Origin: a virus
Length of the DNA: 31,690 nucleotides
Strand: one strand, 5' to 3'
Virus record (IMG/VR): IMGVR_UViG_3300027721_000051
Location: 1-31,690 of that record
Shown: positions 8,307 to 21,600 of the stretch, one piece after another
Layout: each line of letters starts with the position of its first letter
How positions within the stretch are numbered: position 1 is the first letter of the stretch
The notes under the pieces: generated by a model
What the model was told of the DNA's origin: nothing
What the model saw: the letters and a program-made list of their open reading frames with translations, nothing else
Databases searched by the model: none
Program-made: the position numbers and the translations under genes

Positions 8307-8337
8307 TTTGTAATATTAAACAATTAGTATAATTTTG
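8307..8337 (+). promoter_or_regulatory. Bacteroidota-type promoter (-33 TTTG, -7 TAATTTTG)
   Basis: TTTG at 8307-8310 and TAATTTTG at 8330-8337 are separated by 19 bases. They match the primary sigma factor pattern of Bacteroidota (TTTG, 19-21 bases, TAnnTTTG). The site sits in the only gap (68 bases) within the plus-strand block from 1857 to 30314, about 18 bases before the cargo gene start, which gives a very short leader. It implies that host polymerase can transcribe the cargo / polymerase / nuclease genes independently of the tail genes. In DNA this AT-rich the match could arise by chance, but its placement in the sole non-coding gap argues for function. Confidence 0.6.
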
Positions 8338-8355
8338 TAATTAACTTTTAATTAA

Positions 8356-11259
8356 ATGGCTACCAAATCTAAAATTCATATTAAGCCGTCTAAGAGAGGT
8401 ACACTTAGAAAAGCTATGGGAGCTAAAGAAGGAGAGAAGCTCTCTGTATCAGCTATGAAGAAAAAGATGAAGAATGCTAGTCCGGCCATGAGAAAGAAAC
8501 TTAACTTTGCTATTAATGCAAGAAAGTGGAAACATGAGGATGGTGGACTTTTAAGCACTGATAATCTTTATAATTCGTTTGCTGAGATGAATAATCTACC
8601 TACAAGGGGATTATCAGAAAGTGGATTAGCTCCTACTAATAATCCTGGAGGCGGAGGGGGAGGACTTAATATGTCTTTTGATCCTATAAGTCTTGGTCTT
8701 AGTGCATTAACAGCTATTGGTGGTTCATTAGGAGCTAATATGGCTGCTGAAAAAACTGAGATGTATGAAGATGCTTCAGAGAATATGAGAACAGTAGATG
8801 TTAATAAAGTTGTTAAGGGATCGGGTGTTCAAGCTTTTTTACAAAATCCTTTAAGCTTAGGCATAGGAGGAAGAAAAAGAGCTAGATTAGAAGCAGAAGA
8901 ATTCAATGAAAATATAAGAAAGCAACAGTTTAGTAAAGATGTTAATAGTAGGTTTTCAGCTATTTCACAAGCTCCTACTTATACACCAGTAGCTAGGCAA
9001 GGAGGTTTTATAGCTTATAAAGGTCAGACACATGATGGCCCTGATGGAGGAATTTTAGTTGATCAATTTGGAAACCCTACTTCTATTTCTAGTGGTGAAA
9101 GTATTGCATCAGTAGAAGGTGGAGGTAAAAATAAGAAAGGAGAAGTATCGCATTATGACCCAGAAACTGGAAGCACCTATATTTATTCTGATGCACTTAA
9201 ATTTGCAAAACCTGCCAATGCTCTTCTTAATAAATATAAACTGAATAAACCTAATAGTCTACAGTATCAGCAATATAAAAATGATCTACTTACTAAAACA
9301 ATGGTAGATAAGAAATTTGAAGAATTAAGAACAGCACAAGAGTTTGCCAAGGAAACTAATTTATCTACAGAAGACTCTTTAAATATGTTTAGGAATGGAG
9401 GAGAATTAACCAGATTCAAAGCTAAAAAAATGTTAAAAGACGGAACGGCACATGGTAAAAAACTTACTGCTAAACAAAAAAGATATTTTGGTTGGGTTGC
9501 TAGTGGAATGAAAGAAGATGGTGGCCCTCTTTCTAAGAGAACTATATTAATGCCTAAAGAAAATCTTGAATATGATAGAGATCTTAGGATGAACCCTGAT
9601 TGGATGGGATCTTTACAACAAGCTCAGGATTTAGATTCAATGTATTCTATTCCTGTAGGTACTTGGAAAGGCAATCCTTTGTCCTTAAAAGATTTTACTA
9701 AGATGCCAGAATATGTTACTAGTTATTATAGACCTGATTATGCTATTGAGTTTAATAAAAACAGATTAGGATTACCCAATACTTTTCAAGATATTAATTT
9801 AAAGAACACCAAACCTACTGAAACTGTTTCCAGATATCAACCTGCATCTACTGTAGTTCCTGCAAACCAAGTGGCTTATTATAAAAAAGGAGGTAAAGTT
9901 TTAAAATCTGTTCCAAGATATGATATGACTTTTGAAGAAGAAATAGCAGATCCATTTGGATTAGCTCTTGTGCCCGGGTATACAACAATGGAACAGGGGA
10001 AGAAGGATAATAATATGATGGAAGGTGTTTATAATTCAGCTTCTAGTCCTTTTATGTTGGGAGAGGCCCAAGTTAGTGCTATACCGTCAGCTAAAAAACA
10101 ATTTCTAGAAAAATTTGCAGAAAATAAAGCAAGAGTAAAAAAGTTTATGAATGTTAAATATGCAGATCCTAATAAAGTATCTCAAGATAAATTAAGATAT
10201 CCACAGGATTCATATTCTGGAAATAGAAATTTATCGACATCTCCTAAATATAATACTGTTAGTAAATATGAAGTACCTAATTTAGAAATAAATCCAACTC
10301 AAATACCAGGAGTTACATTTTCAAGTGCTCCAAAATTAAATATGCCTTCAGGATTTGCTAATGTAAGTGGATTATATGACAGAAAAACTCCTAACGCAGG
10401 ACCCGGTTATTATAATAAAGGATTTACTAGACCTTATAACTTTGGTAATATGGAACCTGCTTCTAGAACTCAAAGTAGAGTTGAAAGAGGATTAGGACAA
10501 TTACCATATCCAGTAGAAGCATATCGTGCTCCAGGTGATCTCATGCAGATGCCAGAGTATGGTAGTTTAGTATCTGAACAAGGTGTGGCTAATATGAATT
10601 TACCAACAACTCCTGTAACAGTAGAACAAGGAATTAATCCACTTCAAGAAGAGTCGTATGGTGCTAATTGGTTAAATCCTGTTGGTCATATTCTTAGTGG
10701 ATTAGGTAGCATAGCTGATTATGCTGCTATGAGAAAAGCCAGACCTGAAAATGTTAATTTAGGTAGAGTAGGAGCTGAAAGAATTAGTTTAGCAAAACAA
10801 AGACTTGCCAACGAAAGACAAGCAGCCAGTGCAAGAGCTATGGCTACATCTGCTGCAAGATCTTCTGGAATGAATGCAGGTGTTGCTTTAAGTAATGCTA
10901 CAAGTGCTAATACAGGAGTCAATAGATTGCTTGGAGAACAAAATGCTGAATTACTTGAGAGAGAAGAAACTGCTAATGCTCAAATGAGACAACAAGCTAA
11001 TATGGTTAATGCAGAATTAGCTGCTCAGGAAGGATTGTTTAATACTCAACAGCAAAATGCTTATAAGATGATGATGGCATCTAGAAATCCTTTATCTAAT
11101 ATTGCAAGAACGACTGCTAGTTATTTTGCAGATAATGCAGCATATCAACAAGATTATGATACATTACAGATGTTAGCACCAAATGCTGAATTATATACAG
11201 AGCCGAACAAGAAGGGAAGAAAGAATCCCTTTAAAAAACCAAAAGTTAGACTAAGATAA
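8356..11259 (+). CDS. virion cargo/ejection protein with KPSKRG N-terminus
   Basis: A 967-residue protein. It opens with a basic stretch, IHIKPSKRGTLRKA (residues 7-20), then SPAMRKKLNFAINARKWKHEDGG (about 42-64), a start I recognise from cargo proteins placed after the muzzle in crAss-like phages. A six-glycine run lies at 98-103 and a hydrophobic stretch at about 111-130. Around residue 220 is YKGQTHDGPDGGILVD..GNP followed by a VEGG..KGEV element. At about 359-390 is MLKDGTAHGKKLTAKQKRYFGWVASG, a module recurring in phage virion proteins, and a KKGGKV turn lies near 510. The C-terminal third is Ala/Gln-rich and helical (roughly 790-930), like ejection proteins that form channels, ending in a lysine/arginine cluster. 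It is probably packed in the head or tail and ejected with DNA. It follows the promoter at 8307-8337. Confidence 0.7.
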   Translation: MATKSKIHIKPSKRGTLRKAMGAKEGEKLSVSAMKKKMKNASPAMRKKLNFAINARKWKHEDGGLLSTDNLYNSFAEMNNLPTRGLSESGLAPTNNPGGGGGGLNMSFDPISLGLSALTAIGGSLGANMAAEKTEMYEDASENMRTVDVNKVVKGSGVQAFLQNPLSLGIGGRKRARLEAEEFNENIRKQQFSKDVNSRFSAISQAPTYTPVARQGGFIAYKGQTHDGPDGGILVDQFGNPTSISSGESIASVEGGGKNKKGEVSHYDPETGSTYIYSDALKFAKPANALLNKYKLNKPNSLQYQQYKNDLLTKTMVDKKFEELRTAQEFAKETNLSTEDSLNMFRNGGELTRFKAKKMLKDGTAHGKKLTAKQKRYFGWVASGMKEDGGPLSKRTILMPKENLEYDRDLRMNPDWMGSLQQAQDLDSMYSIPVGTWKGNPLSLKDFTKMPEYVTSYYRPDYAIEFNKNRLGLPNTFQDINLKNTKPTETVSRYQPASTVVPANQVAYYKKGGKVLKSVPRYDMTFEEEIADPFGLALVPGYTTMEQGKKDNNMMEGVYNSASSPFMLGEAQVSAIPSAKKQFLEKFAENKARVKKFMNVKYADPNKVSQDKLRYPQDSYSGNRNLSTSPKYNTVSKYEVPNLEINPTQIPGVTFSSAPKLNMPSGFANVSGLYDRKTPNAGPGYYNKGFTRPYNFGNMEPASRTQSRVERGLGQLPYPVEAYRAPGDLMQMPEYGSLVSEQGVANMNLPTTPVTVEQGINPLQEESYGANWLNPVGHILSGLGSIADYAAMRKARPENVNLGRVGAERISLAKQRLANERQAASARAMATSAARSSGMNAGVALSNATSANTGVNRLLGEQNAELLEREETANAQMRQQANMVNAELAAQEGLFNTQQQNAYKMMMASRNPLSNIARTTASYFADNAAYQQDYDTLQMLAPNAELYTEPNKKGRKNPFKKPKVRLR

Positions 11260-11272
11260 AATATTATAAATT

Positions 11273-12691
11273 ATGGCATTAGGTCAGACACTTAGATATT
11301 ATAGAGGACAATTTAATCCAGAGTCTGCATATCAGCCTTCTGGAGATGGAAGTACTATTATTTCTTTATATAATCCAGAATCTCAAGCAAGGTTTATTGA
11401 AGCTGTTGCTCAAAGACAGGAAAGATTTGATACAGCTAAACTTGCAGAAGCTCAGGAATTAGCTAGAATAGGAGAATTAGAAACTTATGATTTACCAGAG
11501 TTAAATAACAGACTTAAATCTTTTGAAAGTAATATTAATAATTTAGTTAAAACTAAATATAATGGAGACTATGGAGCTGCTGCAAATGAAATAGCCAAGA
11601 TGATTGGAACTGAACGTAGTAATCCTTTCTATCATTTTAATAAACAAAAGGTTGAGATGAGTAAAGCTTATTTAGATGCTAAGATGAAATTAGGTTCTAA
11701 TTTTATGTCTGCTAATAATCCTATGGAAGTAGGATTTCAAGATTGGCAGAAAGGAGCTAAATTCGATTTTACTCCTATTAATAGAGAAGACATTGTAAAA
11801 GATGCTGCTATGGAATTTGGAACATTGGCAGATACAATAATGAGTGATCCTACTTTACAATCAACAGCCGGTGGTCAGTATTTTCTATCTACTATACAAT
11901 CAGGATTAGAAGATCCAAGAGCCGTAAGAGAGTTTATGGAAACTGAAGAAGGTCAGATAATGATACAAAATATTGTTGATAAAAATCCTGAATTATCTAA
12001 ATTAGACAGAGAGCAAGTTATGGGAGCAGTTACTGAAGGTGCTTATAGTGCTATAGGTAAAACTCAAACACAATACTTGCAGAATCAGGATTTTATAAGT
12101 AGAGCAGATTTACTCAAAGCTAGTGGGGAAGTTGAAGATAGTTATTTTAATTTAATGATTCCTACAGGAGCTATGGCTACAAAAAAATATTTTGAAGGCG
12201 TAGATGAGAAAGGGAATAGACTTTCTGCTATCAGATCTTATTCAATAAATAGCACTTCTTCAACAAGAATGACTACTTCTCAAATAAATGAACTTGATAA
12301 TATTAAGAAAAATTTAGGAAGTCAAATTAAATTATTAGCTTTTGGAGATAAACCTAGCGAACTTGTAAACTTCATGAATAAAAAGAGTCGTAAAAATATT
12401 GAACAAATGGATGGCAAAGAACCTGTCGAAATTACAGATGTAGGCTTTAGTCCAAATACCTCTGAGCTTGTTTTAGGAATTACTGGTTATGATAAAGAAG
12501 GAAAGATGCTAGAAGCTGGTTTAGTATTAGATGCAGGTACAGAAGAAACATATCCTAACAATAATCGTATATTAGCTTTAATCCCATATTTGGAAACTTT
12601 AGGAGAACAAGGTTCAGATTTTAATAGAGAATTATATACATGGTTAGCAAGAAACTACCCAAGTATGTATAAACAATATACTAATCAATAA
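11273..12691 (+). CDS. second virion cargo protein (function unknown)
   Basis: A 472-residue protein, helical in its first half. It begins ALGQTLRYYRGQFNPESAYQP and has a long charged helix around residues 45-110 (AQRQERFDTAKLAEAQELARIGELETYDLPELNNRLKSFE). No enzymatic motif or membrane segment is seen. It lies 13 bases after the first cargo gene and 5 bases before the polymerase polyprotein, with tandem TAA-TAG stops. In crAss-like phages the genes between muzzle and virion polymerase encode packaged cargo. By that context this is a partner or chaperone of the ejected complex, or a scaffold for loading the polymerase. I do not recognise it beyond that. Confidence 0.55.
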   Translation: MALGQTLRYYRGQFNPESAYQPSGDGSTIISLYNPESQARFIEAVAQRQERFDTAKLAEAQELARIGELETYDLPELNNRLKSFESNINNLVKTKYNGDYGAAANEIAKMIGTERSNPFYHFNKQKVEMSKAYLDAKMKLGSNFMSANNPMEVGFQDWQKGAKFDFTPINREDIVKDAAMEFGTLADTIMSDPTLQSTAGGQYFLSTIQSGLEDPRAVREFMETEEGQIMIQNIVDKNPELSKLDREQVMGAVTEGAYSAIGKTQTQYLQNQDFISRADLLKASGEVEDSYFNLMIPTGAMATKKYFEGVDEKGNRLSAIRSYSINSTSSTRMTTSQINELDNIKKNLGSQIKLLAFGDKPSELVNFMNKKSRKNIEQMDGKEPVEITDVGFSPNTSELVLGITGYDKEGKMLEAGLVLDAGTEETYPNNNRILALIPYLETLGEQGSDFNRELYTWLARNYPSMYKQYTNQ

Positions 12692-12696
12692 TAGTT

Positions 12697-15600
12697 ATGG
12701 CTCTTTACGAAGAAACAAAGAAAATTCAACAAGAATTAGATAATAAGTACAACCAAGATGATCCACTTAAATACGTATTTACAAAACTAGCAAATGCTAA
12801 TCGTAATTTAAGTGCCACTGGTAAACCCCCCATAGACATAACTCCTACAGAAGATACTGGTATATACTTACCAAGAGACGGAAGAAACTTTGGAAGATTC
12901 TTCGGTGAGGTATATAATCCATTGTCTAACGTGGAAAATGCAGTTGCATCCAGACAATCAGGATGGGAACGTATGGGCTATATGATTCCTAGAATAGGAG
13001 TTAAAGTAGCGTCTGAAGTTGCTCAATTACCAGGGTATCTTGGCGGAGCTGTTGCTTGGGGAGCTACTGGTTTTGATAAAGATCAAATTGGTTTAATGGT
13101 TGATAATTTCTGGCAAAGAGCTATACAAAGTACTGAACAATCTGTTAAAGACGAACTTCCTGTTTATGTAAGTGATAAAGTAAAAGAAGGTGGATTAATG
13201 CGTAATATTTTTTCCACTGCATTCTGGGCTACCGAAGGGGCTGACGGAATAGGATTTTTATTATCTTATTTAGTACCTGGACAAGTACTTAAAGCTACTG
13301 GTTTAGGAGCAAAAGCGGCTAAATTAATAAAACCAGGTAGCAAGATTTCTAAGTTAATGAGCCAAGGAACTACATATGAACAAGCAGTAAAAGCAGCTAC
13401 AAAGGGAATGAAAGAGTCTTTTGATTTTGTAGGAGCTACTGTAATAAATACATTATTTGAATCAGCTGCTGAAGGTGGAGAAACATTTAGAAATGTATTA
13501 GATAAAACCGGAGATAAAGATAAAGCAGCTAATGCGGCTGTTGATGTTGTTAATAAAAACTTTGGTATTTTATTAGCATCTAACGCTGTTGATCAATATT
13601 GGTTATTTAAAGATATTAAAATGTTTAAGAAAGTAGGAGCAGATGCTACTGAAAACTTAACAAAGAAAAGTATATTAGATAGACTTATAGATCCTAAAAC
13701 TAATAAAGTATTATCTGAAGTTAAACAAAAAACTAAGTGGGAAAAAGCAGGAGCTTTAACAAAACAATTATTTGAAGGTATTGGAAAAGAAGGTTTTTAT
13801 GAAGAAGGCTTACAGTTTGCTGCAAGTAAACAAGCAGAACAAGATGTTGAAAATCCTGAAGAAGCTGACAGAGGATTTGTAGATGAGATGATAGATCTTG
13901 CGGATACTTATCTGGAAAACCTTTCTAACACCGATATGCAGAAAAGTATTTTCTTAGGAGGATTATTAGGAGGTGGTATGTCTATGGTTGGATACGCTAG
14001 ACAAGAAGCTGCTGAAAAAAGATTGTTAGAAGGTACTTCTGCAAAATCTCCAAGTCCGTTTGCTAAATTCTTTGGAGCACAAGAACGTAAAGAAACTCCT
14101 GGATTAAAACAACTTTTGGAAAGAAATATGAATGCCTATCATACTAATCTTTCTGATCTTGCTAAAAAAGATAAAGATAATAATCCTGAATTAAATCCAG
14201 ACGGAACATATGTTTGGGACGAAGATAAAATTAAAGAACTTGCGGAAGATAAATTATTAGATTATGCAGAAAAAGAAAAATTAGTTTCTTTTGCAAAATC
14301 AGGAAATATAGAAGGATTTAAATATATTAAAGATAAATTAGACTATCGTTATATGTCTTTATTTATTCAACAAGAAGGTGGAATAAATACATTATTAAAG
14401 CATATTGATGAAATGTCTGAATTAGAAAAAGAATACTTTGCTAAAGAAGGCGTTGAATTTGACTTAGATACTATTAAAAGAGATCTTAAAGAGAAAGCGT
14501 TGAGGTTTCAAGGTATGTATGACAGAGTAGAAAATACTCATGATCTTCTTATGTCTGATATTAAATATGATAAAGATAATAAAGACTTATTTAATAAGTT
14601 TAGTGAGAAAGTTAAAAATAATAAAATTCAAGAAGAAAGAATATCCGCTTTTTCAGATAGTAGAATTAATGCACTTCGTAATGAATTAGCTAATTTAAAA
14701 TATAATGACACTTCTATTCCAATAACATCAGATCAAAATAATCTATCTGATAATCTTATAGAAAGTCTTAATAAATCTTATGATGAACAAAAAAATAATT
14801 TATCAGAAGCTAGTAAAAAACAAGTAGAAAGAACTCTTAAGGACATTGAAGAGCACCAAAAAGAATTAAAAAAATCAAGAGACTTTAGTTCTAAACTATA
14901 TAATAAAACTTGGTTAAATAAAACTTTTAAAGAATATACAGACCGTACTAAAGAAGTAAAACAAACTACTTTAGATGGAAATAAAGCAACAGAAGCTGCT
15001 AAGTTATCTCCTAAATTAAGGGCTTTATATAATAAAGCTGTTATAATGGAAGAACTTAATGATCCTATTAAAGCCGTTGCAAGACATTCTGGAGATGTTC
15101 AAGTTACTTATAAAACTCCTGACGGCAAAACACATAAAATTGTAGGTCAAATTACAGGTGATAATAGTGCAGGTAATTTAACATTAAGATCTACTAAAGA
15201 AGAAGTTAATGGTAAATTACGAAATGTTGATAAAGGAACTATATTCTATATTAATGAAAACGATACTATAGGATTAAATAAAGAACAGTTATCAATTAGT
15301 GATATATCTATTACAAAAGCACCTGAAGATGTTTTAAAAGAACGTAGAAGTACTGTATTACTTGAAGTATTAAAAGATCAACTTGCTGATCAAAAAGAAG
15401 GTATTAGAAATTTTAAAGATAGAGTTTTAATTCAACATGATTATGTTGAAGAATTAAAAGCTAAAGCTAATGAATTAAATAAAATAGAATTAGAAATCCT
15501 AGAACAAACAGGTAGTAAACTTACTTCTAAAGGAACTGCTCGTAAAATATCTGTAAAAGTTGCTCCAGGTTCTTTAGCTGTAAAAGTTGAGAATAGAAAA

Positions 15601-18600
15601 TATGTTGATGTTAAGAAAAGACAATTTCTTAATACAAAAGAATTACAAAGAGAATTAAGAAATGCTACAAGAATACACGAAGAATTAAAACAAGATTTAA
15701 ATACTTGGACTGAGAATAGAAAGAGAGTTACTGATCAGATTAAGAAAGCAAAGGAAGATGGAAATTATTATAAACTTTTTGAAAAAGAAGTAGAAGATTC
15801 TAATAATCAATTACAAGAGGCAAGAAATGGAATTGCTAAAAACCAAGAAATAATTGATAACTCAAATATTTATCTTCAGCGATTAAGGTCTACTCTTAAA
15901 GGTTATTTTACATCTTTTGCTAATGTTTTAGAAATAACTCCAAAACTTATAGTAATTAGGAATAATCCTAATTTAACTCCTCAAGAAATAGAAGAACAGT
16001 CTATAGAATTAATATCTTTAGCTTTATCTTCTATAGAATTAACAGATGAGATGGTAGACTCTCTCGAACTACTTCCTTCTAATTTAGAAAGAATACAAGC
16101 TCTTATACAAGAAACCCAAGCTACAATAAATAATGCAGAAGTTGCTTTAATAGAGAATCAAAGAAAATTAGAAGAATTAAGAGGAATTGTTAAATTATAT
16201 TCTAGTCTTAGTAAAAATTACAGGGATACTTATATAAAATATCTTAGCAATACTTTAGGAGAGGTTAGTGAATTAGTAGATGAAGAAACTAAAAAAGCAG
16301 ACACTCCAGAAGATAATATAGAAGATTTAAGAACTAGAGAAGAAGAGTTTACAAGACAATTTGAAAAAGATGCCAAACATCCTTATATAAATAAAGATTC
16401 TTTCATTGTAACAGGAGGCGATCAAACTGAATTAATGAAGGGAGAACAAAACGATGACTTAGCTCGTTGGTATATATTTGTAAATAAATTAGCACATCAA
16501 AATAAAAACTCAAAGTATGTATTAAGATCTTTTACTATTTCACAAGTAGCTAAGCTTAAAGAAGACGATCCTATAAGGAAAGGACTTAAGTTTTATGCCG
16601 GTAAAATAAAAGGTATTAAACAATATGTAACTTATAATCAATTATTGAATCTTCCTAAGGAAAATCAAGATATAGCAGAAGATGATATTAAAGTAGTTGT
16701 ATATGAGGACGAAAAACCATTATTAGTATCTAAACAAGTTATTGACAGTAGTGAAGGAAAATATTATCTTATATATAATTCTCTATTAAAAGAGGATAAA
16801 AATATTTTTGGGAATAGATTTTCTAAGACAAAAGCAATTGCAGATAGGATTGCTGAAATGAAGTATCCTCAAGATACTGAAGAAGAAAAAGAAATAGCTT
16901 TATCACAAGCTACTGCTTTTGTAGATGAAAAATATGATAAAGACTTTGAAAGTTATTTAAAATTCAGGGAAGATCTGAAAAAAGAATCTTACTATTTTGG
17001 AATCAATTTTATTAATCCGGGTATTAAGAATGATAGTGGAGCTACTGAAATAGAATTAACGGATTACATAGGTGATACCGATGTATCTAGATTAAGAGAC
17101 TCTATATACATTCATAAGATAGGCACAAGAAAGGGTGATAAACGTAATTCTAATTTAAAAAAGACTGATTATGGTCATCGTATTACAAGACAGTTTAGTG
17201 GTGCAGAGCATGGAGTTACTAGTGGATATGCCTATCTGGGATGGGATAATAGGTTTGAATTGATTAAACCAAGGACTATTCAGGATACTGGATCAGTAGA
17301 AGAAGTATTAGGAATTCTAAGATATCTTGCTACTAATCCAAAAGATTATGAAGAAATAGAAAAGTATCTGCATACAATAGTATATATCAATGCTCAAAAT
17401 AAGAAACATAGATTATATTTTTCAAAATTCTATGGCCCTAATAAAACTAAAAGAGGATTCAGAACTTTAATATTTGGAGATAAAGAAATATCTGCACAAG
17501 ATTTAGCTAATGGAGAAAATCTTGAGGATTTACGTGAATTTCTTGCCACTAAGTATTGGAATTTTGATAGTGGATCTATTGATTCTACTTCTTTTACAGA
17601 GTTTAAAGTATCTTGGTCAGATAGAAATGAACCAACTGTTACAAGTACATTATGGGATACTAAAAAAGGAGGGTATGTAGGCTTTTTATTCTCTCAGGAT
17701 AATAGAATACCGAAAGGTACAGTATACGCTAAACCTACAGAAGAATCTCCTTTAGATAGTGTTCGTAATCCTAATTATATTAATCAATCATTATCTTTAA
17801 AAAGTATAGGCACTACTTATAAGAAAGAAAAACCTGTAAGTACTAATAAAACAAATACTGATCCACAAGATAAAAAAGAATCCAAGACTACTAAAAAAGG
17901 TATTAGACCTACTGAACAAGGTGCTGTAGATGCTAAGAAAATTAAATTAGGTAGAAAAGTTAAGGAAGAAGATGTTGAACAAGAAGAAGAAGCTCCTAAA
18001 GTTAAAAAAACTCTTAGACCTAAAAACTTAGGAGTACAAACAGCTCCAGATGCTGCTGAAAATGTTTCAGAACCAATAGCTACCAATGAAAAAATCTATA
18101 AAACTCCACAAGAATTATGGAATAGTTTTACTCCAGAAGGTAAAAAAGCCTATCTTGATAGATTTGGTAAGTCTGAAGAAGAAGTTATGAAGATGGTATT
18201 TCAAGGATACAAATCTAGTTTTGGGTCTATCAATAGGAGTAAAGATCAAAATGAAGCTTATATACAAGAAGAACTTCAAAGTAAGATAGAATGGTTTAAA
18301 AATAAATTTCCACAAATTCCTATTAATGTTATAGAAGATTCTTTAATGAAAGATTCTTGGGGTAGACTTACAAAAGATGGAATTGTTTTAATAAGTGATC
18401 TAGCTGCAGAAGGAACAGTATATCATGAAGCATTTCATACTTATTCATTATTATTTTCTAACGAAGATGAAAGAAAATCATTATATGACGAAGTTCGTAA
18501 GAGATTAAATAAACCAGAATTATCTGATAAACAAGCAGAAGAATTTTTGGCAGAAGAATTTCGTATGTATATGATAAGTCCAAATGAATATAAGTTTAAT

Positions 18601-21600
18601 CAAGAAGATAAAATAGTAAAAAATTGGTTTAATAAAATATTAGATTATATATTAGATATATTAAAAGATTTTGGAATAATAAAATCAGATAAATCAGGAT
18701 TTAGAATAGAAGAAACTTTTAATAAAATTAATGTTGAAAATTCTTTTAGAATAGCAGATGAAACTCTTACAGAAAATATTAATAATCTTAGAGATAATTA
18801 TGATCAATCCCGAACAATAACAGGTCTTACAGAAAAAGAGACTATGTATTTTGTGCAAGATTTTAATTATCAATTTTTTCAAAATTTATTTAATCCTGAA
18901 AGTATATTAAATCCTGAAACTCTTTTTAACTTAGATACTAATCTTCAGGATTTATATAATGTTGTTTATTCTTTCTATGATTTAAATAAAGGTAGTAATC
19001 CTAGCTATGAGAAAATACTTAAAAATTTCGATGAGATAGTAGGCTTACATGGTAAATTCTTAAAACAATATGGAATAACATTACCAAGTAAATTTAAAAC
19101 AACTACTGATAGAATAGAGAATATAACCGAAGAAGATATAGAAGGATTAAATGCTATTGATGAAGATGAAAAAACTAAATCCAAAACTGAATATCAAGAT
19201 AGTATTCAAGTTAATATGGATGAGTTAATAGACAATCCTATTAGAATGTTAATAGCCGGACTTCCTGCTGTTACTTTAGTTAACAATATGATGAAAGCAA
19301 ATCTATCAGAATATCTTACAAAATCAACTACTAAGTATGGAGATATTATGAGAGTATTAAGAGATAATCTCGCTACTCGTACTTCCGTCTCTGAAATGGC
19401 TGATGTTTTAAGATCGTTATCTTCTACTTATCCAGAATTAACTATTTTATTAAATAGACTAGGATTAAATGAAGCATCTGATAGACCAGTAACTACTCAA
19501 CAAGTTGCACTACAAAATCAATTGTATAAGAATTTTGCTTTAAATAAAAATAATCCTATACTTCATAATTATACTCATACAGGTAATAAACATCAATTTA
19601 GTGCTACTGAAGATAACGTAGAAGAAATATTAAGTAATCAATGGATTAATAACGCTAGATTAAATGCAACTACAGATACAGAATCATCATATATATATAG
19701 AAACAAAAGTGGAGATTATTTAATTGATATTAAAACTTTAAAAAGAGATTTAAAATATCATAGTTCGTTAGATAAAATTAAAAGATTAAATACAAGCATT
19801 GATATTCTATCTAGATTAGGTATTAAACTTCCCTTAATAGCAGATGAATCAATTGATAATTATTTATTTTGGCTAGAAGATTCTCTAAATGATATAACAA
19901 AAGATATTTCTATATTTGATTTTTATAATAGAGATGTTGTAAAAGTAAAAAAAGAATTTGATAAATTACTTAAATATGCTAGTAAAAGTTATATAAACAA
20001 TAAGGATTTATCTTATTTTAATCAAGATGGTAATAGAGAATTTTCAGTAACTCTTAATTCTCATTTATCCAATACTGTTAATTTATTAAATACAATATCT
20101 GTTAATAAGAAACTAAATACAATAGATATTCCATCAGAATTAGAATATCTTATGGGTTGGGATAATAATATTGAAAAAGGAAGTTTATTTAATCGTAACT
20201 CAATTTGGTTAGATTACATCAAAGATGGTAAGAAAATAGAATTAGTATTACTAAAAGGATTAATTACTCCTATTGATGGTACTGAAATATCAAAATTGGA
20301 ATTAGGAGATTATAAATCTTTAACTTTTAATTCTTTATTACAAGGAGTTGTTCCATTTTTAAGATCAGCAGACAGAAAATTAGAATATGGCTTTAGAGTA
20401 GGAACAGTTAATTATAATATTAGTAATGAAATTTTTAAAGATACAATGTATAAGTATCTTGAAGATGAATTAGCAACTTCTTTTGCGTTATTATTAGATC
20501 CTTCTAATTGGGGAGGTAGACTTAAAAATTATTCTGAAAAAGCTAAAAGTTTAAGAGTGTTTAGTTTCTTACATGAGGATAATAAAATACCAACATTAGA
20601 AGAATTTGTTAACGATCATATAAGTAATAAATATGAAAGCTTAGATTCTACTGGTAAAACTAAATCTGCTACAGTAACAGAAGCAGATAGAATGGTTAAA
20701 GAATTTATAAAAGTATATAAGAAAAGAATAGACTCTAGTTTTAATAATTATCTAGAAGATTTATATAATACTACTTTAAATTCATTACAAGAAGACGAAC
20801 TTATTGTAAAAGAACAAAGAGGAACTAACTCCAGAGTTGTTAAATATTCTATACCCGGACTAGACCTTGAGGTTTTAGATAAGATAGGAATTAAGACTTC
20901 TAAAATAGATCCTGTTCTTACAGGAGAACAAATGAATAGATTAATTAGAATAGCTACTTATCATTCTTTTGTTGGCAATAACGAACAGTTGAAATTATTT
21001 CTTGGAGATCTTGCTTATTATAGAGATGCCGCTGATTTCCATAAAAGAACAAATGGAGCTACTTCTACAAAATATAATCAAAGAGATGATCTCTTTATAA
21101 GAGAACATTTAAATGAAAATTATAGAAGGTTTGATAATAAAAATAGAACAGATTCTATGGCTATGGTTGTTGTAGAAGATATATATTTTAATAATGAAGA
21201 ACTTTCTAAAATAAATTCTGCATACTCTAAAGCTGATGGTACTGATGCTCAGTCTTGGATAATGTTGGATGAATATCGTGATATTATGTTAAGACATGGA
21301 TTATGGTATCCAAGGCATGAAAAAACATATCAATATGAAATGCAGAAGCTAGCAATAAGACTTATAGATCTTGTTGATAATAAAGGTAAAAAATATAAAA
21401 TTGATATACAAAAAGTAAAAGATCAATTTACTGATCCTAAAGGAACATTTTTTAAACATACTTCTGGGATTATACCAAATAATCCGCAATATAATGGAGT
21501 TGATATTAAAGAATCTTCATTAGTTCCTTTACAGATATTAAAGCCACAAGGGTTTGGACATATTAATAATACTGAATTAGACGGATTAAATGCTACTACT

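Noticed and set aside
8647-8663. G-rich run that could form a two-tier G-quadruplex
   Set aside because: The run simply encodes six glycines and the G tracts are mostly only two long. No promoter or regulatory context is present.
17817-18086. Antisense open frame of 89 codons opposite the Lys/Glu-rich linker
   Set aside because: The low-complexity AAA/GAA codons of the linker keep the reverse frame open; its Ser/Phe/Leu composition is a mirror effect.
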